Positions 1 to 6,534 of a stretch of DNA of 64,000 nt are shown piece by piece. How positions within the stretch are numbered: position 1 is the first letter of the stretch; each line of letters starts with the position of its first letter. The stretch is from Azospirillum fermentarium (lineage in GTDB: Bacteria; Pseudomonadota; Alphaproteobacteria; Azospirillales; Azospirillaceae). The translations under genes and the position numbers were made by a program. The DNA is taken from NCBI RefSeq assembly GCF_025961205.1, contig NZ_JAOQNH010000001.1, positions 186,001-250,000 on the forward strand, written 5' to 3'. The notes below the pieces were generated by a model. The model searched no databases. It was not told the DNA's origin and saw only the letters and a program-made list of their open reading frames with translations.

Positions 1-77
1 CTGGCGCACCCGGACAGAGCCAGACCGGCCCCCAAAACGGACAGCCCGGCCAATCGGAACATCATGCGACGGTTCAT
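1..77 (-). CDS. Lipoprotein, N-terminal fragment (runs off the window)
   Basis: An ATG at 77 on the minus strand opens a frame of 25 codons to the window edge. It reads as a lipoprotein signal peptide: two arginines near the start, a hydrophobic stretch rich in Leu/Ala/Gly, then the lipobox LSGC with the cysteine at residue 24. An AGGG lies about 10 bases upstream of the start. Seen: the signal and lipobox. Inferred: an exported lipid-anchored protein. The body of the protein is outside the window, so no function can be given. Confidence 0.6.
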   Translation of the reverse strand, partial: MNRRMMFRLAGLSVLGAGLALSGCA

Positions 78-252
78 TGCTGCAGACCCTTTTTCTTGAT
101 CGGCACGGCCGGACACCCCGGCCCCGGTGAAGAAGACAGGGCAAGCCTAGCAAGTCCGGGCCGGCTGTAAAAAAGTGGAGTCGCATTACCTCCCCCGGTT
201 GAGGGGATCGGTGACGAAGGGCCGATAGGGCAATAGAACCGGCAACAGGCAT

Positions 253-282
253 AACAGAAACGCCCGCCAAAAGGCGGGCGTC
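253..282 (-). terminator. Rho-independent terminator of the beta-barrel gene
   Basis: A perfect 8-bp stem (CGCCCGCC / GGCGGGCG, 261-280) with a four-base loop lies about 30 bases beyond the stop of the outer-membrane protein gene. Read on the minus strand it is followed by TTTCTGTT, a moderate T tract. Confidence 0.7.
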
Positions 283-307
283 TATGCTTAAAGAAAAGTG
301 CTGGTGA

Positions 308-1558
308 TTAGAGCTGTGCGCCCAGGCGCAGATAGACCAGATTGTCTTTGTAGTCGTTGATGGCGTCCGACGACCGTTTTTCATAGGTATAGCCGCCGGT
401 CACCGACAGATAGCGGTTCACCTGATAGGTGGCCCCGGCACCCAGCGTATACACATCGTCGGTGCGGCTGATGCCGTTGTAGTCGTCGGTGCGGTACTGC
501 GCCCGCCCGTTCAGCAGCAGCGAGCGCAGCAGCTCGTGGTCCACGCCCAGCGCCACCAGCGTGCGGGTGTAGCTGGAGGCCACGCGCCCGTTCTGATAGA
601 CGAGCGTGTCGCGCACCTGCCGGCTGGCCTGCCCGGTGACGGTGGTGAGCTGGGTCACCGACCAGTTCAGCCGGCCCCCGACCGTGAAGCCCGAGAAATC
701 CTTGTAGATGGCGGTGTCGTAGGACCGTTCCATGTAGCCGGCGAACACCTCGCCCGTCAGCAGGCCGGTCAGGTCGAAGGCCGCCCCCCCAACCACCTCG
801 TACCCGTCCGAATCGCGGCTGGGCGATCCGGCGGGGGTGTGGTTGTAATGGGATTTGACCAGCGCGCCCTGGATGAACGCCTCGTACCCTTCGGCCACCT
901 GATAGCCCAGGCGCAGGGCGCCGCGCGTGTCCCAGCGGTCGCGGTAGTCCTGCGACACCGAACGGCCCGTGGCGTCGGTGCCGTTCTCATAGTTGTAGTA
1001 GGTGCCGTTGCCGGTCAGCCGCGTGCTGAACCGGCCGAAACGGTGGGCGTAATAGGCTTCGCCGCCCGTCACGTAATAGACCACGGGCCGGGTGAAGGTG
1101 CCGATCAGGTCGGCGTCGCCCGCCCCCTCGTGCTCGCGGCGGAAAAACGCCTCCGCCCCCACCTGCACATCGCGCAGCACATCGACCCGCCCGTTCAGGT
1201 TGGTGGCGAAGTCGTTGAAATCCTGGGTCTTGTACTGGGAATAGCGGGCCAGATCCCCCGACGCCCGGAAATTCAGGGCGTGGTTGTTCCAATCCGACCG
1301 CACATCCAGTTCCGGGCGGATGACGGTGATGAAGTCGTCCTTGGTGGCGCTGTCGGTGGCGAAGACGTTGCTGTCGTAGGTGCCGCCCACCTCCATCCGC
1401 GGCAGGATGCGGAAGCCGCCGGCACGGACGCCGAGCTGTTCGACCTCCGGCCGGGGGCGGGTCAGAACGGTTTCACCCCGTTCCAGATCCTGCGCCGAAG
1501 CGGCGGCGGTGACACAGGCAGCGGCCAGGGCCGAGACGGCAAGGAGTTTGGTCTTCAT
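308..1558 (-). CDS. Outer-membrane beta-barrel protein (BBP2_2-like)
   Basis: 416 residues. Residues 1-22 form a classical Sec signal peptide (MKTK, a hydrophobic core, cleavage after ASA). After about 50 residues of linker the chain is a run of alternating aromatic/polar beta strands with repeated Y-x-R, G-x-A-x-Y and R-x-G patterns to the C terminus. This is typical of 'putative beta-barrel porin 2' outer-membrane proteins, many of which accompany exopolysaccharide export. The last residues (YLRLGAQL) resemble an outer-membrane insertion strand ending in a hydrophobic residue. No polysaccharide genes are visible next to it. Family placement rests on overall pattern, so the substrate is unknown. 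Confidence 0.7.
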   Translation of the reverse strand: MKTKLLAVSALAAACVTAAASAQDLERGETVLTRPRPEVEQLGVRAGGFRILPRMEVGGTYDSNVFATDSATKDDFITVIRPELDVRSDWNNHALNFRASGDLARYSQYKTQDFNDFATNLNGRVDVLRDVQVGAEAFFRREHEGAGDADLIGTFTRPVVYYVTGGEAYYAHRFGRFSTRLTGNGTYYNYENGTDATGRSVSQDYRDRWDTRGALRLGYQVAEGYEAFIQGALVKSHYNHTPAGSPSRDSDGYEVVGGAAFDLTGLLTGEVFAGYMERSYDTAIYKDFSGFTVGGRLNWSVTQLTTVTGQASRQVRDTLVYQNGRVASSYTRTLVALGVDHELLRSLLLNGRAQYRTDDYNGISRTDDVYTLGAGATYQVNRYLSVTGGYTYEKRSSDAINDYKDNLVYLRLGAQL

Positions 1559-2102
1559 GGATCACCGCGAAGGGAACAGGACGGAACATCGGTCAAACCC
1601 CCGGCGGCGGCCCACGCGTGGCCATCCCCCCGGAAGGCTGTGGCCGCCTGCGCGCCAAGCGCGCGGCGCCACAGGGCTGATGTCACCCGATCAGGGGAAG
1701 CAGTTCAACCTGTCCCCCCATGGGCTGAAAGGATTTTGCCACTCCTGTGCCCTGCGGGCAACAAAACCAACCCGCTACTTTCGGTGAAACCCTCTGGCGA
1801 AAGATATAATACCAGAATATGCAACGTCCGAGTCTCCCGTCAGGCGCCGCCTCATGATGCACACACGTGCGAACGGGTTCATTTGTATCCACCGGCCAGC
1901 CCGCCGCCGATCTCCAGACAGCTTTCGGCAATTGCGAGTGTTATGGATGGAAAGAGGCACGACAAGAAAGAAACTTGTCTTTCCATCATCATTACGTCCC
2001 AATGTTATTGTCAGGGAAACTTTTCAAAGAAACTCAATAAATTCTTGTTTTTGACTGAAACTGCGACATTACGCCGCATTTTGAGCGGTTGCGAAGACGA
2101 AA
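1559..2102. other. Intergenic region between divergent genes; no gene supported
   Basis: This 544-bp gap separates the beta-barrel gene (minus) from the MarR gene (plus). The half next to the MarR gene (about 1790-2100) is clearly more A+T-rich than the surroundings, as expected for promoter DNA or a horizontally acquired segment. Open frames exist on both strands but show no signal peptide, family motif or ribosome site. No convincing -35/-10 pair or long inverted repeat was recognised. Confidence 0.5.
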
Positions 2103-2660
2103 ATGCCCTCATACCCTTTCAGCATATTTCCTTTTGTATATCCCGTTGGTCATCGTGCCTACGGTGTGTTCCCGCTGGGGGTGGATGCGGTGGATGACCT
2201 GAGCCAAAACGACAAAGGACACAGCGGTGCCGCCGGAACGAGTCCCGTTCCCCTCTTGCCGTCCGACCACATCAATCACCGCTTGCGCCGGGCGCACCAG
2301 CGGGCCAACGCCGTCTTTCAGGACGCCATCGGCGATTCCGCACTGACGGCCACCCAATGGTCGGTGCTGGTCACGCTGTCGCAACAGGGATCGCTGTCGC
2401 AAAATCAGCTTGGCCGCTTCACCTCCATGGATCCGGCGACGACGCAGGGCGTGATCGTACGGCTGGCCGAACGGACTTTGGTGGAACGCCGCCCCGATCT
2501 GCGCGACCGGCGGCGGACCTGTGTCACCCTGACCGCCCAGGGGCAGGCGCTGGTGCAGCGGCTGCTGCCCAACGCGGTGGAGGCGCACGCGCGCATCCTC
2601 TCCCCCCTCACCCCCGACGAGCAGGCACAGTTCCTGGGCCTGCTGGCCCGTCTGGCGTAA
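2103..2660 (+). CDS. MarR-family transcriptional regulator
   Basis: Up to 185 residues. A winged-helix core runs from about residue 55 (LPSDHINHRLRRAHQRANAV) to 170. It includes LTATQWSVLVTLSQQGSLSQ, a recognition-helix region (MDPATTQGVIVRLAERTLVERR) and the typical MarR wing D-x-R-D-R-R-R-x-C-V-x-L-T. MarR proteins bind palindromic operators as dimers and usually respond to phenolic or oxidative signals. The first ~50 residues are low in homology features, and a GTG at 2181 or 2190 may be the true start; the ATG at 2103 is kept only as the longest frame. No target gene is obvious in the neighbourhood. Confidence 0.75.
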   Translation: MPSYPFSIFPFVYPVGHRAYGVFPLGVDAVDDLSQNDKGHSGAAGTSPVPLLPSDHINHRLRRAHQRANAVFQDAIGDSALTATQWSVLVTLSQQGSLSQNQLGRFTSMDPATTQGVIVRLAERTLVERRPDLRDRRRTCVTLTAQGQALVQRLLPNAVEAHARILSPLTPDEQAQFLGLLARLA

Positions 2661-2672
2661 CGGGGGGAACGC

Positions 2673-2915
2673 TCAGGCGAGCATATCCAGCAGGCGCTTG
2701 GACATGTCGTCGGTGCTTTTCAGCACGGCGGCGTTGGCGGCAAATCCGGTCTGGGCCGTGCTGATGTCGAGGATCACCGCGGGGTCGAGGTTGCCGGCGG
2801 CCAGTTGCTCCGTCCCGTCGGCCACGCGGGCCTCGGCCCGCTGCAGGCCGGACACGGCCGCACTTCCCACCGACGACAGCGTACCCGGCGACGGGGTGGA
2901 CGAACCGATTTCCAT
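2673..2915 (-). CDS. Small flagellar rod/hook C-terminal-like protein
   Basis: 80 residues. The ATG at 2915 is chosen because GGAGGG lies about 7 bases upstream; a longer frame from 2948 lacks such a site. The C-terminal half (TGFAANAAVLKSTDDMSKRL) matches the terminal helix of axial flagellar proteins of the FlgC/FlgG class, where A-N-x-x-V-x-K-T-x-D-x-M is the hallmark. The N-terminal half is only a short Ser/Gly-rich segment plus a helix. Inference: a short accessory protein that packs with rod or hook helices. No other flagellar gene is adjacent, so it is an orphan. Confidence 0.6.
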   Translation of the reverse strand: MEIGSSTPSPGTLSSVGSAAVSGLQRAEARVADGTEQLAAGNLDPAVILDISTAQTGFAANAAVLKSTDDMSKRLLDMLA

Positions 2916-2987
2916 GGCAAGACCCTCCGTCCGCGGGGCACAGAACATGCGCGGCGGGTCAACGCTACGCCCGCCGGTCCGGGGCGG

Positions 2988-3788
2988 TCAAGGGTGCCGG
3001 GCGGTCTCCAGCCATGCGGCCAGACGCTCCAGAAACACCCCCACCGCAGCGGGATCGGGCAGCACCCACCGGGCGGCGGTGGCAGCACCGGCGTCCCCCA
3101 CGCGGATCCCGGCCCCGGCCAGGGCGGCCACCGCGCGGAACCCGTCCTCGTCGGTGTCGTCATCCCCCACGAACAGCGGAACCGCCCCGTCCAGCCCCCC
3201 CACCTCCAGAAGATGGCGCACCGCCCGGCCCTTGTCCCACGGAACCGGGGGGCGGATCTCGGCGATTTCCTTGCCGCCGGTCACGCGCAGGGCGGCGTCC
3301 GCCGCCGCCCGCCGCACCGCCGCCGCCACCGCCGGCTTGTCCGCCGGGGCCACCTGGCGGGTGTGCACGGCGATGGCAAAGCCCTTGCTCTCCACCAGCA
3401 CCCCGCCCACCCCGGCCAGGGCCGGTTCCAGCGCCGCCGCCGCCGCCGCCAGGGCGGGGCGCCATTCCTCCCCCACCCGGTGGCGCAGGCCCGGCCCGGC
3501 GATGTCGAACCCGTGGGATCCGGCATAGACCAGCCCCGGCAGCCCGACCCTGGCCCGCACGTCGTCCAGATCCCGCCCCGACACCACCGCCACCGGGCAC
3601 AGGGCCGCCAGCCGTTGCACCGCCGCCCGCATGGCCGGGGCCAGGACCGCCAGTTCCGGGCGGGACACGATCGGCGTCAGCGTGCCGTCATAGTCGAGAA
3701 ACACCGCCGGCCGCGGGCCCAGCGCCGCCGCAACATCGGCGAACGCCGCAAGGGCCGCGGGCCTGGCCGCACCGGGGTCAGCGATCAT
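2988..3788 (-). CDS. otsB: Trehalose-6-phosphate phosphatase OtsB
   Basis: 266 residues. HAD-superfamily phosphatase that dephosphorylates trehalose 6-phosphate to trehalose, the second step of the OtsAB osmoprotectant route. Motif I FLDYDGTLTPI (catalytic aspartates, residues ~32-36), motif II VVSGRDLDDVR, the cap with YAGSHGFDI, a lysine region (PWDKGRAVRHLL) and motif IV FVGDDDTDEDGF are all present in order. The start at 3788 (MIADPG) has AGGAGAAAGG upstream; a longer frame to 4124 runs through non-coding DNA. The matching synthase gene is at 61900-63294, on the other strand. Confidence 0.93.
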   Translation of the reverse strand: MIADPGAARPAALAAFADVAAALGPRPAVFLDYDGTLTPIVSRPELAVLAPAMRAAVQRLAALCPVAVVSGRDLDDVRARVGLPGLVYAGSHGFDIAGPGLRHRVGEEWRPALAAAAAALEPALAGVGGVLVESKGFAIAVHTRQVAPADKPAVAAAVRRAAADAALRVTGGKEIAEIRPPVPWDKGRAVRHLLEVGGLDGAVPLFVGDDDTDEDGFRAVAALAGAGIRVGDAGAATAARWVLPDPAAVGVFLERLAAWLETARHP

Positions 3789-3983
3789 CGCAAAGACACC
3801 TTTCTCCTGTCCGGCCCCACACATGGGCAGCCGGGGGGCGTCTGTCCGGGAAAAAGCAACGCAAAGACAGGTCAAGCCCCCTGCCCTGCGCCAAAAGAGC
3901 GCAGCTTTCACCCCAAACTGTTGCCAAAAGGCAACAAAAAATCGGGAACATGGCGCTTCTGCGGGGGCCAGCGATATTGGGTG

Positions 3984-4012
3984 TTGCTGCAGGCCGGTTG
4001 TTCGGCCATTTT
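3984..4012 (+). promoter_or_regulatory. Candidate promoter of the small RNA
   Basis: TTGCTG at 3984-3989 is followed after 17 bases by CATTTT at 4007-4012. That would place transcription start near 4018-4020, exactly at the first hairpin of the predicted RNA. The -10 match is weak and the call rests mainly on position. Confidence 0.35.
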
Positions 4013-4019
4013 GTGCAAC

Positions 4020-4098
4020 GCAGCAAGCGATTGCTGCTTCGCCCTTCTTGGGCGTTTCCTCCCTAAACTCAAGGCCGCTGTACGCAGCGGCCTTTTTT
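4020..4098 (+). ncRNA. Small RNA, probable suhB/MmgR (alpha-r8) family
   Basis: A non-coding stretch between otsB and nagA shows three stacked structures: hairpin 1 GCAGCAA-GCGA-TTGCTGC (4020-4037), hairpin 2 CGCCC-TTCTT-GGGCG (4040-4054), a single-stranded linker starting TTTCCTCCCT (4055-4064), then a terminator hairpin. The total is about 79 nt. From memory, the alphaproteobacterial suhB/MmgR sRNA family is about this size and carries a conserved unpaired UUUCCUCCCU, an anti-Shine-Dalgarno-like sequence that suits pairing with ribosome-binding sites. Seen: structure and motif. Inferred: family membership and trans-acting translational control. Confidence 0.6.
4073..4098 (+). terminator. 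Rho-independent terminator of the small RNA
   Basis: Perfect 8-bp stem GGCCGCTG/CAGCGGCC (4073-4080 and 4085-4092) with loop TACG, directly followed by six T. No plus-strand protein gene lies upstream, so it most likely ends the small RNA. Confidence 0.85.
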
Positions 4099-4216
4099 CT
4101 GCCAGAAACCCGCCCCAGCGACAACCCTCTTATCGTTTTCCCCTGGTAAAATGGTTGGGGAATCGGCGGGCCGTCCGGCCCCTGCCGCCCATCGCCCGTG
4201 GGAGGATCTTGTTATC

Positions 4217-5428
4217 GTGCAGCTTCTGGTCAATGCCGCGATTCACACCGGGGACGACGGCCGGGACGCTCCGGCGGTGCTGCCGGACGGGGTGGTCCTG
4301 ATCGGGGACGACGGCCGCATCCTGGCGGTGCAGCCGGCGGACCGGCCCCTGCCCCCGGCGGCGGAATCGTGCAAACGGGTGGATCTGAACGGCGGCATCC
4401 TCAGCGCCGGCTTCATCGACCTTCAGGTCAACGGCGGCGGCGGGGTGCTGTTCAACGGCACGCCGACGGTGGAGGGCCTGCGCATCATCGCGGCGGCGCA
4501 CCGGCGGTTCGGCACCACCGCCCTGCTGCCCACGGTCATCACCGACAGCCCCGCCGTGCGGCGGGCCGCCGCCGGGGCCGTGGCCGCGGCGCGGGCCGCC
4601 GGGGTGCCGGGCATCCTGGGCATCCATTTCGAAGGGCCGTGCATTGCCCCCGCCCGCCGCGGGGTGCACGACGCCCGCTTCATTCCCTCGTCCCCGCCCG
4701 CCGCCGACGGGGACGAGGCGGATCTCTTCACCTCCCTGCGGCCGCTGCCGGTGCTGGTGACCCTGGCGCCGGAACGGGTGACGCCGGGCTTCATCCGCCG
4801 GCTGGCCGATGCCGGGGTGCGGGTGGCCGCCGGTCACAGCGCCGCCACCTGGGATCAGGCCATGGCCGGGCTGGCGGCGGGGATCACCGGCTTCACCCAC
4901 CTGTTCAACGCCATGTCCCCCCTGGACCACCGGGAACCGGGGATGGTGGGCGCCGCCCTGGACAGCCGCGGGAGCTGGTGCGGCATCATCCTGGACGGCC
5001 ACCACGTCCACGACGCCGCCGCCCGGCTGGCGTGGCGGGCCAAGCCGGCGGGGCGGCTGTTCCTGGTCACCGACGCCATGCCCCCGGTGGGGCTGGACGG
5101 CGGGGATTTCTCCCTGTACGGCACGGCTGTGCGGGTGGAGGACGGGCGGTGCGTGTCGGCGGACGGGCGGCTTGCCGGGTCGGCGCTGGACATGGCCACC
5201 GCCGTGCGCAACGCCGTGCGGCGCATCGGCGTGCCGCTGGACGAAGCCTTGCGCATGGCCGCGGCCTATCCCGCCGATTTCATGGGACTGAGTGGCGAGC
5301 GCGGGCGTATCCGCCCCGGCCTGGCCGCCGATCTGGTGCATCTGGACCACGATCTAAAGGTGCAAAGCACCTGGATCGCCGGGCTGCGGCAGAGCGCGCA
5401 GGCCCCGGAAAAAGGCGGTCCGTGTTAA
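4217..5428 (+). CDS. nagA: N-acetylglucosamine-6-phosphate deacetylase NagA
   Basis: 403 residues. An amidohydrolase that converts GlcNAc-6-P to GlcN-6-P and acetate in amino-sugar and cell-wall recycling. Motifs in order: the barrel entry AGFIDLQVNGGGGVLFN, the metal-ligand segment GIHFEGPCIAPARRGVHD, VAAGHSAATW with a metal-binding histidine, TGFTHLFNAMSPLDHREPG, the catalytic aspartate in LVTDAMPPVG, and the C-terminal strand segment. The GTG at 4217 is chosen because GGAGGA sits 10 bases upstream; in-frame codons back to 4151 would put that site inside the gene. No nagB or sugar PTS gene is adjacent, and a 20-residue membrane peptide gene follows. Confidence 0.9.
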   Translation: MQLLVNAAIHTGDDGRDAPAVLPDGVVLIGDDGRILAVQPADRPLPPAAESCKRVDLNGGILSAGFIDLQVNGGGGVLFNGTPTVEGLRIIAAAHRRFGTTALLPTVITDSPAVRRAAAGAVAAARAAGVPGILGIHFEGPCIAPARRGVHDARFIPSSPPAADGDEADLFTSLRPLPVLVTLAPERVTPGFIRRLADAGVRVAAGHSAATWDQAMAGLAAGITGFTHLFNAMSPLDHREPGMVGAALDSRGSWCGIILDGHHVHDAAARLAWRAKPAGRLFLVTDAMPPVGLDGGDFSLYGTAVRVEDGRCVSADGRLAGSALDMATAVRNAVRRIGVPLDEALRMAAAYPADFMGLSGERGRIRPGLAADLVHLDHDLKVQSTWIAGLRQSAQAPEKGGPC

Positions 5429-5505
5429 ACTGCCGCTCCCCCGGGGGCGGGAAGTGTCGTATAGATGCCCCTCATTCGGCCCACCCCCTTATGACGGAGG
5501 TTTCC

Positions 5506-5568
5506 ATGGACATCGCCCTTCTCGTCCTGTTCCTGGTGTTCTTCTTCTGGCAGACCGTCACCGACTGA
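5506..5568 (+). CDS. Putative 20-residue membrane peptide
   Basis: ATG at 5506 preceded by GGAGG with 7-base spacing encodes MDIALLVLFLVFFFWQTVTD and stops at TGA. The peptide is essentially one hydrophobic helix with an acidic residue at each end. It lies 77 bases after nagA in the same direction. Strong ribosome site plus a clean hydrophobic reading argue for a real small protein, but at this length chance cannot be excluded. Confidence 0.45.
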   Translation: MDIALLVLFLVFFFWQTVTD

Positions 5569-5649
5569 TCCGCCGGACGGCAACCGCACCCGGCAGCCCC
5601 GCCCCGAACGGACGGCGGGGGGCCGGACGGTTTCTTCGGCCTTGTTTTG

Positions 5650-5715
5650 AAAGCCAGAGCCTTAAAAGCCAGAGTCTTAAAAGCCGGATCTTGAAAACCG
5701 GGTCTTGACAGCCGG
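5650..5715. repeat. Imperfect tandem repeat, ~15-bp unit
   Basis: Four and a half units follow one another: AAAGCCAGAGCCTTA (5650), AAAGCCAGAGTCTTA (5665), AAAGCCGGATCTTG (5680), AAAACCGGGTCTTG (5694), then ACAGCCGG (5708). Units decay progressively toward the next gene. The array is intergenic, between the small peptide and the minus-strand gene at 5727-6062. Confidence 0.7.
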
Positions 5716-5726
5716 CGCTGCGGGAA

Positions 5727-6062
5727 TCAGCGCAGATTGGCCGCGGATTGCGGCATGGTCCCGGAGTCGTCCCCGTCCGGCATGACCAGACCCGAGGCAG
5801 CCACGCGCTCCAATGCCTCGAAAATCAGCCCCACAGCCTCGTTCAGATCGGCGGCCATGGCCGGGGCCAGACGGTCCTGATCCTGCTGCGTCAGGGCGTC
5901 CAGCGCCTCCAGGGCGCTTTGCAGATGAGCCGACGCACGGGTCAAGGTGCGGGACGGCTGCAAATTGCGCTGCCGCTTCATACCCTGATATGCATTCTGA
6001 TTTGCATTTTGCGAAACCCGCGCCACGGGGAAGGGATGAATCTCAGCGTTTGTGCGCTTCAT
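5727..6062 (-). CDS. Hypothetical helical protein
   Basis: 111 residues; not recognised. The ATG at 6062 has AGGAAAGG upstream. The N-terminal ~40 residues are Asn/Gln-rich and polar (NANQNAYQ); residues ~45-95 look like two amphipathic helices (ASAHLQSALEALDALTQQDQ and LNEAVGLIFEALERVA). It has no signal peptide or membrane segment. Gene structure is good, function unknown. Confidence 0.55.
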   Translation of the reverse strand: MKRTNAEIHPFPVARVSQNANQNAYQGMKRQRNLQPSRTLTRASAHLQSALEALDALTQQDQDRLAPAMAADLNEAVGLIFEALERVAASGLVMPDGDDSGTMPQSAANLR

Positions 6063-6165
6063 GCCCAAAACCTTTCCTTGTTCCGGGCTGTGAGTCGCAA
6101 GCGGTGTGCCAGAATGGCGCGCATGTCCCTAAGGATATTCCCGTATGGGCATATCCGGCTCGGCC

Positions 6166-6534
6166 TCAATCCATCTCCGCCGCCATGGAGCGCATGTTAC
6201 GGACCAGGATGCGCAGCAACGCACGGATGAAGGGATCGGCGGTGCGCAGCTTTTCCTCCAGCATGGCGCGGGGGATCAGCAGACAGACGGTGCGGGCGCC
6301 GGCAATGGCGTCGGCCATGCGGGGCTCGCCGTCGATCACCGCCATTTCCCCGAACACGCCGCCGGGACCGATGGAGTTCAGCTTGCGCCGGTGCGCCCCC
6401 TTGCCCCGGTAGATATCGACCCGGCCCGACTGCACCAGATAGATGAAGGCCGCGCGGTCCCCCTCCAGGAACAGGGGCTGGCCGGTTTCGAAGGTCTGCG
6501 ACGGACATTGCTTGGGGTCGAAGGGCAGAGCCAT
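6166..6534 (-). CDS. Single-domain cyclic-nucleotide-binding protein
   Basis: 122 residues, all of it a Crp-type beta-roll: LFLEGDRAAFIYLVQSGRV, then the phosphate-binding cassette FGEMAVIDGEPRMADA with the Glu and Arg that contact cyclic nucleotide phosphate/ribose. It ends in a helix (MLEEKLRTADPFIRALLRILVRN). There is no DNA-binding helix-turn-helix. The start overlaps the stop of the upstream penicillin-binding protein gene by one base (TGATG), so translation is probably coupled. Known: such stand-alone domains act as cNMP sensors or are degenerate. Inferred: it modulates envelope synthesis together with the PBP. Confidence 0.82.
   Translation of the reverse strand: MALPFDPKQCPSQTFETGQPLFLEGDRAAFIYLVQSGRVDIYRGKGAHRRKLNSIGPGGVFGEMAVIDGEPRMADAIAGARTVCLLIPRAMLEEKLRTADPFIRALLRILVRNMRSMAAEMD

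Noticed and set aside
536..2197. A 553-codon plus-strand frame over the beta-barrel gene
   Set aside because: Same artefact; the minus-strand frame has a signal peptide and barrel pattern.
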